From NCBI GenBank assembly GCA_003013855.2, contig ML058549.1:434001-498000 (forward strand): a stretch of DNA of 64,000 nucleotides. The letters run 5' to 3'. The notes beneath the pieces were generated by a model. It made no database searches and was not told where the DNA came from. It saw only the letters and a program-made list of their open reading frames with translations. The stretch comes from Liriodendron chinense. Its lineage: Eukaryota > Streptophyta > Magnoliopsida > Magnoliales > Magnoliaceae. Below, in pieces: positions 1 through 10,392 of this stretch (its first letter is position 1; each line of letters starts with the position of its first letter). A program made the translations under genes and the position numbers.

Positions 1-399
1 TCGGTGGCTTCAATTGACCAATAAAAAATGGCTCTAGAGAGTCGAGCGAGCTTTTGCCTCCTTTCTGATTTATTTTGACCAGCCGGTGGTTCCTCCGATT
101 GGTCGGTGGCCGTAGTCAATCGGTCGATGGCCTTAGTCGACGACCGGTCGACAGTGCAATTTCTTATGGATTTTTTCATTTATCTCTTTCCTTTCTTCGT
201 TACTTCTTTCCTCCATCTCTAAGCTTTTCTTCCTTTAATCTTTGGAGTGTTTTAAAAGGTCCTAATTAACATTAAATTCATGAGATCTCTCTTTTATTCC
301 TGCAAACACAAAAACAAGCATAAGATACCTTCCTTGGCACTGTAAACCATACATATTATGTGATGAATTGGAGTTTAAATATGCACAATTCAAGACTCA
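1..399 (-). repeat. 3' LTR of element A (partial, cut by window start)
   Basis: Positions ~45-399 match 26680-26960 plus 52899-52929, the other LTR of A, closely over several hundred bases. Shared landmarks are the CCGGTCGGTC-rich stretch (about 76-155), the fragment around 165-260 and the terminal GACTCA. The LTR boundary at 399 is followed by a PPT-like G-rich stretch on the minus strand, laid out as in element B. The GGTCGGTC-type motifs correspond to the GACCGGTC repeats of the B LTR. The 5' part of this LTR is outside the window. Confidence 0.75.
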
Positions 400-1386
400 C
401 ACACACATCCCAACCAGCATTTTGCTAGTCCCGAGCAAAGCATGCAAAAAATAATTTCAAATTCTTAATCTCTACTCTTTTAGAAAACCAACTTTTATAA
501 AACCTGAATCATGCAAATAATGAAATTTAAAATACTTAGTAGCATGACAATGAAACACCTACCTTCGAATGACTTAATGAGTGTTCAAACTGAATTCCAA
601 CTAATTAATTGACAAATAGAGCAATTCAAACAATCACAGTCTAGTGTGCTCAGTGAATACCCTGCTCTTTATCTTTTAGGATCAGCCTTCTTTCCATAGA
701 TCAATTGGAGTACAAGTCTAGAAAGCGTACAGATCAACAACAAGCTTATGACAAGAGATTGCCTTACCATTTTATTGATGGCTTTAACACTAATCTCATT
801 GCCAACTTGGGTGATCAAACCTCCCCTGGTTGGTCATAAGTAACCATTTTCAATATTTTCAGTTCTCTAAGATTTTTTGATTCAGTTCATTTTTTTTCTT
901 TTTAAAAAATCAATAGCCGAAGAATCCAAAAGGCTCACTTCGTACTAAAGCGTTAAGCACATAATGGTAACAACATAGGATTTTGTAAAAATCATTTTCT
1001 GAGATTACTCTTCATTCTTTTGAACACGATGGACAAAAATCCTCGGCTTGGTTCCTCAACACTTCCAAACTATAATCCAATCAATTAATTAACACATCCT
1101 TCTTAATCCTTATAAATGAGAGTTATTGTGTAATGTGTACTAGACTGCGGTGATGTTTACAATTTTCTATTGGTCAAATAATACAAGGAACTCATGTAGA
1201 AAACTACTAAATCAATAGATTTTAAGTTTTTCAAAATCAAATTGCTTCATATCTTATTATCTCATACTCACACAACTCAAATTCATGGAAACTAAACCAT
1301 CTAAAAGAGTTTTAAAATCAGAAAAAATAAAATAAAATAAAATAATTGCTCGAAATGTTGCAAAAATACTATATTCAACAGGAATC

Positions 1387-1422
<36 letters not shown>

Positions 1423-1592
1423 CTAAAGTTTGCATTGTCTTCAATATAAGAAACATATGCAATATGCAACAACATGAGATCAATGATAAAATAAAGGAGA
1501 GTACTTGAGAAATTCAAAATAGTTCTTCTACTAAAGCAAAAGCAAAAATAAACCTAACATAAACTACTCTATACCTCCATCAGACTAGAAGG
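400..1592 (-). other. 3' untranslated region and polypurine tract of element A
   Basis: This non-coding stretch is homologous to 43442-44569 of element B. On the minus strand it contains the pol-end signature (1565-1610, like B 43410-43460), a G-tract after an ACAATGCAA-type sequence (like B near 43645), and the Ty3-type 'ctcgggactagcaaaa' sequence just before the PPT (400-445, like B 44535-44569). No gene is supported here. The small ORFs across the poly-C tract give polyglycine and are spurious. Confidence 0.65.
1388..1419. repeat. Homopolymer tract of 32 C (G on the element A sense strand)
   Basis: A run of about 32 cytosines sits at the spot where element B has only a six-G run (around 43651). 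It therefore looks like expansion of a short G tract in the element's 3' region. Its exact length may be affected by sequencing or assembly error. Confidence 0.85.
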
Positions 1593-2125
1593 TCAATCCT
1601 GATACACAGGATCATCCAAGAGGATAAAATCAAGCAGGATCATCATGTGGTGTAACAGATTTTTAAGTAAAACCATCCACCATCCTGCTTTATAGTATAC
1701 ATTGGTGATATTTGTCATTTTAAACCATTGAAAATTCCATTGAAGAAATTCAACAGGTTTCGCAAAATTGTCACCACATGTATTGAAAAAGGAAATTTTC
1801 TTTAGTTGAAAATTATTAAATATGTATCTCCTTTTCACTTTTTCTGGGCAAAAATTAATCAAGTATGGTCATCCCAGAGATAGTGTTCTTCAGTTTGAAC
1901 ATACCAAAGAGATGTGAAGACTTTGACCACTTTCTCCTCACAAGTTGGTATGGTCTCCACATAGTTTGATTCTACCGGTGCTTCCGCAATTAATAATTCA
2001 GTTTTACTCTCTATGGGGAGACGCTTTTTTAGCACCATGAAAGTCTTCCTTAAGGTTTTAATGATAATGTCTCTTATCATGGGATCATTTGAATCCTCAA
2101 AATATGTCAAACACTCTTCTAAGGT
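1593..2125 (-). pseudogene. Element A 3' coding relic with no RT or integrase
   Basis: On the minus strand, directly after the E insertion point, the A coding sequence continues. A peptide with TLEECLTYFEDSNDPM is followed by about 80 residues up to a stop near 1859. A second frame ends in LLDDPVYQD at 1593, which matches the last residues of element B pol (LNDPVYQDD). In B, some 2.5 kb of RT, RNase H and integrase lie between protease and this terminus. Here only about 530 bp remain, and most of it resembles nothing I recognise. It may be a deletion derivative, a remnant of the env-like region of Athila elements, or captured sequence. The E insertion splits it from 21773 onward; the two sides join in frame across the TSD. 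Confidence 0.5.
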
Positions 2126-3175
2126 TGTGGACCCTCGCCGATTTTCCGCGCTCCCCACACGACGTTCTTCTCCCTTCCCCTTTCCTTTCGGAAAAGAAGG
2201 AGATGAGGAATGCGTGAGTGCGAAATCGCCGTTTGTGCCACTGGCTTGCCTCGTTCTCGAGGGCTTCGTTTGGTTGTCGTGTTAAGCTGGATATGTTTAA
2301 ATGAGTTTATATAAGACCAGAGTCGCCACTAGCCAGTTACTTCGAATCTACAGTCGGCTAGACCTCGTAGAAACGTTAGAGAAGGAAATCCGAAGATTCC
2401 TTCCTCTAAAATGACTCCTATTGATCTGCGGTCAGAGATTCAAGGTAAGGGATCACGGTTACAGGGTGGGAAGAGGTTAAGCACCCCACACACTGCCCGT
2501 ACCGAAGTACGGTCTCTACTTCATAGAATCGATCGAATACTTGAAAGTCTAGTTTAATCCCCGTATATTCTCATGGATGACATGATGCATGAATGCGGGT
2601 CTGAACAGTAAGAGTTTCTGATGGGCAAGTTCCAACAACGGGCAAGCCCAGAGCGTACGCTCGAACTGACAAGTGCTTTATGCGAGATGATGCATGCTGT
2701 GTGCTTGAATATTCAAAGTGCTTATAGTGATATGTACGTGAATGCAGGTCTGAACAGTAAGAGTTTCTGATGGGCAGGTTCCAACAACGGGCAAGCCCAG
2801 AGCATACGCTCGAACTGACAGGTGCTTTATTTAAGACATATGCAGTGTGTTTGAAGAATCAAAGTGCTTGCAGTGAAGCAGGGGGGTTGGAAGAAAAGTA
2901 AATGTTGCACTTATGCTAGATGCAAATGAGATGATGCTGGAAAAAGAGTAGCTGGGTGGGCGGAGGTGTCGCAAGGATTGGCTTCGAGTGGCTGGATCAA
3001 GACTTGGATGGCTTGGGAGACTTGGACCAGTGGTCAGGCTGGACTGGACCAGGGCTAGACTCTCCTCACTCGGGCTCTCCTTGGTGGAAAAATGGGCTAA
3101 GGGGTGGAGAAGGACTCGGACCGCACCCGGACTGGCTGGACTTGAAGGGATGTTGAAATGAGAAGGGGAGGGGGG

Positions 3176-3183
3176 TATTTATA
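3176..3183 (-). promoter_or_regulatory. TATA box of element E LTR (left copy)
   Basis: The minus-strand reading is CTATAAATACCCC, a good plant TATA context. The same box is at 21263-21270 and 24475-24482 in the other two LTRs. Confidence 0.7.
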
Positions 3184-3217
3184 GCAGCGGAGAGTGGCAG
3201 CTCTCGTAATTTTGTCC

Positions 3218-3246
3218 GGGCGGCCTGCCATGGGCCGCCCGTACGG
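3218..3246 (-). promoter_or_regulatory. GC-rich palindrome in U3 of element E LTR
   Basis: GGGCGGCC and GGCCGCCC arms around a 7-nt loop, followed by GTACGG, lie about 35 bp upstream of the TATA box. The same sequence is at 21305-21333 and 24516-24544. A 28-of-29 match lies upstream of the antisense gene at 7638-7666. Confidence 0.65.
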
Positions 3247-3297
3247 CCGCTCCTCGGTTTCCAGCGAGTACGGTCGCTCCCTCGAGGCTGCTGTTGG

Positions 3298-3440
3298 ACT
3301 CGCTGGTCGACTCAGTGAGTTGACTCAGCGGGTCGACTCGGTGGTTTGACTCGACGGGTTGACTCGGTGTTTTGACTCGACTGGTTGACTCGGCGGGTTA
3401 ACTCAGCGGGTTGACTCAGCGGGTTGACTCAGTGAGTTTG
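3298..3440 (-). repeat. TTGACT-rich minisatellite in LTR U3
   Basis: Degenerate ~12-bp units of the form GGTTGACTCRGC(G) repeat, with about eight TTGACT cores (the W-box core TTGACY bound by WRKY factors). Copy number differs between LTRs (also about 21387-21556 and 24602-24755) and explains part of their length difference. Confidence 0.75.
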
Positions 3441-3654
3441 ACTTTTTTTAGGATTTTTTGACTGGCCTTTTTTCTGGGGGGTTTTTCAGGCTGATGTTTA
3501 GGACTGGGTTGACTGGGTTCAGGCTTGAACTGGGCTATGGAATGGGGCTTACAAGGGTGAGTTTGGCTGAGTTTGGACTTGGGATTTGGGGGTATGGTCC
3601 TCCATTCAACCAACTATCTCTACCAACAGTGTAGCCGAAGGTGGGGTGTCTACA

Positions 3655-3726
3655 GATGCCCCTCTTTGGCAGAGGTTGCGTGCGACCGAATGCCAAAGCG
3701 AGTGGACACCCCACTTCTGACCCGGT
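3655..3726. other. Start of element E 3' non-coding region next to the 3' LTR
   Basis: On the minus strand this is the sequence just upstream of the 3' LTR, where the polypurine tract should be. It reads GCCAAAGAGGGGCATC before the LTR start, with AGAGGGGC as the probable PPT. Confidence 0.5.
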
Positions 3727-4642
3727 CATTCATGGATCATGGTCTGAAATCTTTGCTTGCTTTTGCATCTGTGCCAGTTGCTCGTCTGGAATTCGATCAC
3801 TCGCACATACCGCGGGAGTTTGGAGAAAACGTTGCGATTGTCCCTGCAGTTTGCTGCAACCTGGGTACCCAATCGCAACCCTTCCATTCCCGATCGGTAC
3901 TAACATCAGAAAGGTACAGCAGAGCCTCTGCGTCGACAGTCTTACAAGGTTACTGACCCTGTGATTGATTGTGTGATGTTTGATGTTTTCCCAGATCACT
4001 CCAGGAGTACTTGTTTCGCTTGACTGTCAAAGTGGTTAGACGCCCTGCGTCAGATAGTCTTACGGGATTCTACTACGCCGACTTGGACTCAGTCAAGGTA
4101 CTTCAGGCATCCACGCCTAGGTATGTGCAGGTGGGCTTTTTCCACCCAATCTGCTGGTTTCGATGCTTGGTTTGCAATTCATTCTTTCCTTGATTGTGGT
4201 CTGGAATCTTTGTTATCCTTTGTATCTGAGTCAATTGATTGTCTGGAAATTGATAACTCGCACATACCGCGAGAATTTGGAGAAAACGTTGCGATTGTCC
4301 CTGCAGTTTGCTGCAACCTGGGTACCCAATCGCAACCCTTCCATTCCCGATCGGTACTAACATCGGAAAGGTACAGCAGAGCCTCTGCGTCCGTTAGTCT
4401 TACGAGGTTGCTGACCCTAAGACTGTTTGTGTGATGTTTGATGTTTTCCCAGATCACTCCAGGAGTACTTGTTTCGCTTGACTGTCAAAGTGGTTAGACG
4501 CCCTGCGTCAGATAGTCTTACGGGATTCCACTACGCCAACTTGGACTCAGTCAAGGTACTTCAGGCATCCACGCCTAGGTATGTGCGGGTGAACTCTTTC
4601 CACCCAATCTGCTGATTTTGATACTTGGGTTACAATTCATCG
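3727..4642. repeat. Tandem duplication, ~457-bp unit, in element E 3' region
   Basis: Two copies (about 3727-4185 and 4186-4642) share long identical stretches, for example around 3825-3915 versus 4282-4372 and 3990-4130 versus 4447-4590. Equivalent landmarks are 457 bp apart. The ORFs seen in it are copies of each other and match no family I know, so it is treated as non-coding. Confidence 0.85.
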
Positions 4643-6239
4643 TTTCCACCTGTTCAAATGGTTTCTGTGACCGAGCCTTTTGGCTTTCATCTTTTTTGTA
4701 TCTTGGCATGTGGTACGACCGCACTGACACTGGAGTTCAGTTCGACCGTACTTTGAGTGCATTGGATCCGATGGTCTCCGGGAAAACCGTGAGACATCGG
4801 ATCTTATTTGATTTTTGCGTTGGCTCCTACCCAGAGATATGGAAGATCTCCTGGTGTTTTGGAGGCATAACGCTCTACTGGGAAAATATTTTTGGATTTT
4901 TGAAAAGGCACCCGCTCTGGGGAGTGATACTCCGTGGGGTTTTTATTTGCAAATGGAAATATTTTTTGTCTTTTGGAAACGGGGATCTGGTTTGCACTCG
5001 CCTCCACTAGGGATGCCTGTGGGGCTTTTGGCTAACCTACTTTTATTGAAAGCAGGTAAACATAATGATTGATGCGATGGATGCTGATGCTGGGAGATGC
5101 ATGATGAATGCATGATTTGGCTCATCCTCTTCTCGTTTGATGATTTTGCTTTTGCTGTGGGTGCAGAGAACTTTGAGCTTATTGCTTGCAGGGTTGTGCT
5201 TCCCTGGGGATTTTCTTTTTGATATGGAGGTTTGGACAGCGGGTTGGTCAAGATCCCGACCCGTGATCGATCAGGTCCATCGTCCCAAGATGCTGTTTCT
5301 TTGCTAATGAGAATGTACGAGGATATCATTCAACTTCAAGATGTTCTTCTGGGCATACATGTGATTGAGATGGTGTTTGGTTGCCCGTTTTGGTCAAGAT
5401 TTCAATTTGCGGGCGATTGGATCCGTCATCCCATATTGTGAAGTGAGCGAAGTTCAAGACTCCTGAATTGTAGTGCTGGGGATGCTAATTTTTGTGATTT
5501 TTTGTAAATATGTTGTCCGAATCTTTACCTGAGAGGTCAGGATAGAGATCGGTTTATTGAAAACACAGGAAGTATTTTTGTGATTTTTTTTTTGAAATAT
5601 ATTTGATGAAAGCAAGAGAAATATTTTTTGTGATTTTTGAGAATATTTTGATTGAAAGCAAGGGAAATATTTTTGTGATTTTTGAAGAGGTGATTTTGCA
5701 ATGTTTTTGTATTTTGTGATTTTTCTGAAATGCAGGGAAAAGTGTGGAATTTTCATCCACTTCCAGCTTCTACTGCTGGTAAGGCACCCGATCCATTTTA
5801 CGTCAGCGAGCAAGACGAGTCTCACACAGTTAAGTGCCGTAGTTTTACATCTTCGGATGAGGAGATTTTGAGGGTTTTCAATCAACACACCCACAAAGTT
5901 GCCTGTTCCTCATGTGCAATGCACATAGACCATGTATCGTCTGACGGACTCCTTCGGCCACAAGATGAGCCACATCCTCACATTTCCCTTAGTCAATCCA
6001 GTTTGGGGTCTTACGTTGCTCACAATTCCGTGAGGGTGAGCTTCACCTCCCAACAGCCTTAATCCCCTTCATGAGTTTTAGGAACAGGGAACATCCGTCA
6101 GCTTCAACAGCGACTTCCAAATCAAGGTTGTCTATCACGGTGCGTTCAACACGAACAGGATTGCGAAGTTCTGCCCGCCTCAGCCCTTACCTGTTTAAAA
6201 GATTCTAAACACCTGTACGATCAAGTGTCAGCCATGTCC
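4643..6239. other. Element E 3' region without recognised genes
   Basis: No protein family is recognisable in either strand. A short AT-rich repeat with 'gaaatattttttgtgatttt' recurs about three times between 5565 and 5725. The rest looks like unique non-coding sequence between the antisense gene and the 3' LTR. Confidence 0.5.
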
Positions 6240-7045
6240 GGAACAGGTTAGGAAAGAAAGCCCCCGAGAAGTTAATCCCAGTGTAGTTTTAGGTCTTCGG
6301 ATCGCTGGGGATAAACTGGTGGTGAAAACTTTTTTGTTTTATATTGTATATATATATATTTTTTGTTGTTTTGAAAAAGTTCCAGACTTTAACTCGAGTA
6401 ATCGAGATTGACACTGGTTTTTATGAAAAGCTTAGAATTTTTTTTTTTTTTGGTATTTTGGAAATGATCCGGGTCATCAGATCCTAGCTCGAATGGCTGG
6501 GATGGATGCCGGTTTTTGTTGAAAGCGAGAAAGGTCCCCCGAGAAACTAATCCCAGTGTAGTTTAAGGTCTTCGGACCGTGAAACTGTACAAAAAGGGGC
6601 ATATATATATATTTTTTTATATATTTTTTTCGAAATGATCCAGATCATCAGATCTTAGCCTGAAGGGCTGGGATCGATGCTGGTTTTTATTAAAAATCCC
6701 TCGGGATCTCGATCCCGACGTAGTTTTAGGTCTTCGGACCAGAAACTGTACATGTGATGTATATATTTTTTTGGTTTTCTGAAAATGTCCGAGATCGTCA
6801 GGTCTTTATTCGATCCAAACCGATGTCGGCTTTTATTGAAAATCCCTCGGGATCTTGATCCCGACATAGTTTAAGGTCTTCGGACCAAAAACTATGTACA
6901 GGACAGGGAAAACCTGTTTTTTGTTCTTCTTTTTTGTAAAATGTCCGGTGTCAGCGGATCTTGATTCGATCCAGACTGATGCCGATTTTTATTAAAAGTC
7001 TCTCGGGATCTTGATCCCGACGTAGTTTAAGGTCTTCGGACCCTG
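6240..7045. repeat. Five degenerate tandem copies of a ~150-bp unit
   Basis: Each copy has the core CGACGTAGTTTAAGGTCTTCGGACC preceded by a TCCCTCGGGATCTTGATC-like stretch. Cores occur near 6290, 6565, 6720, 6870 and 7020. Spacing is ~150 bp for the last three; the first two are more diverged. Between cores lie T-rich stretches. It forms part of the minisatellite-rich 3' region of E. Confidence 0.75.
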
Positions 7046-7637
7046 GTTTCATGGTTGGGCATACTTACCTTGCTTTGTTTAGCTTTTGATAGGGCCGATT
7101 GTGATTCGAATGGTCTAGATTGCTTGAGTGGGCCATGTGGGCCCTTTCCAAACTTCAGCTTGACTTTGGAGCACCTATCCTTAATATTTTGTGAGGTTAA
7201 GAAGGCTTCTCATGGTGTGGATGATGACTTGAACATCTCAGATCACTTGACTTGGCTTTGTGGGCCCACTTGATGATTAGATCTTGGATTCTGGCCCTTC
7301 TTTTGATGATCCGCCCTTTGATCTTGTTGTTTGGTGGCTCATGTAGGTCCCTCAATGGTTTAGATCATGATGATCTGATCTTGGAATGGCTTGGATTGCT
7401 TGTGGCCCTCACTTGATCACCTTTCCTTCTCTTTGACTTGATCAGCCATGCTCTGGCCGCATTGCTCCATGATTGGACCGGTGGGGCACCTTTTATATGA
7501 TCTTGATCAATCTCAGTCGAAATCTGGAGTGGACTGGAGCCTTGGGCGGCCCATGGAGCGCCATCTGCTGACGTGGACTGTCAGCCTCACCTACCAAGAA
7601 TCCTGGAGCCAATCCTGCGGAGAGAGGGGAACCGCGT
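7046..7637. other. Region upstream of the antisense gene of element E
   Basis: No convincing gene. The short ORFs at 7055-7273 and 7448-7714 have no recognisable domain. A 13-bp partial copy of the LTR palindrome (GGGCGGCCCATGG) lies at about 7547-7559. The region probably serves as the 5' flank of the antisense gene. Confidence 0.4.
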
Positions 7638-7666
7638 CCGTACGGGCGGCCCAGGGCAGGCCGCCC
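7638..7666 (+). promoter_or_regulatory. LTR-type palindrome upstream of the antisense PMD gene
   Basis: This GC-rich palindrome matches the U3 palindrome of the E LTRs (3218-3246, minus strand) at 28 of 29 positions. It is read in the same direction relative to the downstream transcription unit in both places. It lies 176 bp before the ATG at 7842. It is likely a promoter or regulatory element, but no clear TATA box follows. Confidence 0.5.
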
Positions 7667-7841
7667 AGAGCTCGTCTCTTGAGCGGCCTGGGCTGGCCCT
7701 GGTTCGGACAGTGAGCATATTCCTCTGGCTGCTGTCTCTCTCATCATCTGCATCCGATTCTTCGATTCAGCCATGAATCACTTCCTTGTCTCTTCTTTCA
7801 TTCTCCTTTTGTCTTTTTCTTGGTTTGTCCTTTCTTAGGCA

Positions 7842-10392
7842 ATGGATGGTGGAGATTTAGGGGCTGTGGGGGCTGTCCAAGGTGGGTCCCACACTTCAGA
7901 TTTTCAACTGAGCTTTGATAATGGGGAGATGCCTTTAATGGATGGGGTAGATGGGGCATTATGAGGGGGCATTGATGAAGATTTAAGCTTGGTGGTTGGT
8001 GGAGCTTTGAATGGCCCCATTAATGGTGGGATGGCTGAAATTTCTGATTTGAATGGGCCTTTGATTGTGGGAGAAATGGATGGTATGGATACGATGATGA
8101 GGTGGGACATGGGTGAAGCTATGCACCCCTTGAGTGTGGGCCCCATGGATGATGTGATGGATGGTGATGATGGGACCATGAGGGACATAGATGGGCTGAT
8201 CTCATGCTTGGATGGGATGGATGGTTCAGATGGTACCTTTGACGGTTTGGATGCTCTGGATGAGGGCCAGGATGTGCGGTATACTTCTTTGGGTGGACTT
8301 GATGTGATCATTGATGATGTCCCCCTGATGATGGACGGTGTGGATACCTCGATGATCCCTTTGATCGGCCAGGATGATGATTGGATTCATGATTTCCTGT
8401 TGGAGGGGGCCGCAGGTCCAGATCTGACCGTTGATTCTTCGATCGGGGCTGCCGGGACCCTTTTTGATGGTTCAGATGTATTCTTTGACGGTCAGATTAG
8501 CCAGGATGTCACGATGTGCGGTGTGATCTTCACTGATAGTCCTTTTGATGGGGAGCATTGTCCTTCTCTTGGTCATCGGTCTTTTGCGCACTCTGTTCAT
8601 GAGGTGGGCGAGTCTTCCCATGCGGCTGAGATTATGACAGTTTTAGACAGCGATGCAACTATATCAGACATAGCCGTTACTGAGGGCAGGTCAGGGGCTG
8701 TCGAGTCTGCAGAGGTTCCAGCTTTTCCTTCTCCTTCGCCCGTTGACCTTCCGATCCTTGATGAGTCATCGTTGATTTCTGGGCCTTTTGTGCTGGAGGG
8801 GGTACCAGTGAGGACTTGTCAGCTGCTTCCTCGTTCTTCCTGCTCGCCACGACTGCTTGCTTGGCTTGACAGCTTGTCAGTTTATGAGATTCGAGATTTG
8901 GAGTCTTATGGCTTCGGCGGTCTGATCCATATGGCCAGAGTTGATATTGATTGGAGGATGCTTGGAGCTGCCTTGATTGACTGGGTCCCTTCGTTGAACT
9001 TGTTCGCGTTCAACGATATGGAGATGGGGCCTTCTTTGGAAGAGCTTGCACGCTTGACAGGCTTACCCTTGGATTATACTCAGTATTTTTCGCCGAAGAC
9101 GTCGCCGAAGACTGCCACACCGCAGAACTGGTTCGGGATTTCTTATCTTGTTCATCCTGCAGCTGCCGGCCAGGATGCTGTAGTGTTCTCCTTGGACTTA
9201 TTGTATGATCTTTTTTCGGGTCCTTGGGGTGTGGCCGGTTCTACCTTTGCTCGGAACGCACTGATGTTCTGCTTGATAGCTGAGGTGCTGTTCTCGGGAT
9301 GGCGCAAGTCCCAGACTCCTCTACTTTTTGAGGTGATGAGTCGAGCTATCCGACGGCAGGGGATCATTTCTCTTATCTTGGCCGAGCTGTTTAATGGGCT
9401 GACTGACTGCGCCCTGGGCCGCACTCGTGTTCTTCGCGGCTGTTGTGCCTTTCTGCAGGTATCCTTTCTACACCTTTTTTTCCTTCTTGCTTTGTTGGGG
9501 ATTGCTTTGCTTTAGCTAAACTTCTTTTCCTTTTTGTGATCAGGTCTGGCTATGGGAGCGTCTTTCTTTGACTGTTCCTGTACCCCTTCCTGGCATTCCT
9601 AGCTCTGACATCATGCGTTATATCATGGAGTTCCTTCCTCATACAGCTAGGATGAGCGAGCCCTTGTATCGTAGGATGTTTGCTGAACTTCGTGACTGGA
9701 ACGTTCGTTGGGAGTCATCTTGGCTTTCACTTCCTCCAGTGCTTTGCGATGCACACCACCATCCTCTGATGTTGGTAGGCTTTCGATCCTACTTTTCTTA
9801 CCATCCCATTCGATTCCTGCGGCAGTTTGGATATGAGCAGGATGTTCCTCTTTTTGCTTTCACGGGTATCGGGCGTCAAGTGCTTCCATCTAGGTCCTCT
9901 GACTTCAGGACCCGGATTGATTGTTCCTGGGCGAGTCACTTGACTGCTGATTTGCTGGGTTTTGAGCTGCGGACTTTTTCGATGGCGACCGCCCCATATC
10001 AGTATTGGGTTGCTGAGCAGTCTTTGTATCGACGTATCCCTTGCTGGCATCAGACTGCTGATGAGGATGAGCGGGATATCCTTGGAGATGCAGGCTCTTC
10101 ATCTGGTTCATATGAACCTTTTGAGGAGCGCCCATTTATCGATCCTGGCTTCCTTTTGGCCACTCATGGCCATTTGCTGTCTGAGATCTCCGCACTTCGG
10201 TATCATTGTGAGATGATGTCGAGGAGATTGGCTGCTGATCAGAGATTGTCTGATGAGGAGACAGCGATCCGTACCCTTGAGCGCGATGAGGCGCATTACC
10301 TGCGTATGGAGGTGAGCAGGTTGAGAGCGAGGCTATCTTTTTATGAGTCAGAGGACTTACCTGATGTGGTCGAAGAGGAGGGTAGAGATTGA
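7842..10392 (+). CDS. Antisense two-exon gene: aminotransferase-like plant mobile domain (PMD) protein
   Basis: Exon 1 is 7842-9458 and exon 2 is 9544-10392, about 820 codons. The 85-bp intron has GT (9459) and AG (9543), is phase 0, and keeps the frame. The N-terminal part (to about residue 325) is acidic, with repeated D-G-M-D-G-like units. Residues ~330-540 hold LLAWLDSLSVYEI, then MGPSLEELARLTGLPL. Exon 2 opens VWLWERL and has YHPIRFLRQFGYEQDVP near residue 626; both fit the PMD family (Pfam PMD, as in plant MAIN/MAIL1 proteins and retroelement captures). A coiled-coil-like C terminus follows (~10150-10370). It lies antisense to the element's pol, between integrase and the 3' LTR, as in some Tat elements. 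Oddities: an in-frame TGA at 7962-7964 follows the ATG at 7842; the next in-frame ATG is 8031. Function in the element is unknown. Confidence 0.8.
9459..9543 (+). other. Intron of the antisense PMD gene (85 bp)
   Basis: The sequence runs from CTGCAG|GTATCC to a T-rich tract and GTGATCAG|GTCTGG. Without splicing the frame hits a stop at 9513-9515. With splicing it continues in frame into the PMD C-terminal motifs. Confidence 0.8.

Larger units (their letters stand above)
2126..3654 (-). repeat. 3' LTR of element E
   Basis: Begins TGTGGACCC and ends GTGTCTACA on the plus strand. It is near-identical to 20214-21767 and to solo LTR 23430-24965. It contains a duplicated ~148-bp segment (about 2597-2680 and 2745-2830, both with 'gaacagtaagagtttctg'), the TATA box, a GC-rich palindrome and a TTGACT-rich minisatellite. 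Confidence 0.95.

Noticed and set aside
1257..1517. Minus-strand ORFs with a polyglycine run
   Set aside because: Produced by translating the poly-C tract; they lie in the 3' UTR of element A and have no family features.
3573..4457. Several overlapping ORFs of 60-130 codons
   Set aside because: They repeat with the 457-bp tandem duplication, occur on both strands and show no domain.
7904..8311. Minus-strand 135-codon ORF rich in Ser/Pro
   Set aside because: Shadow of the Asp/Gly-rich N terminus of the plus-strand PMD gene.
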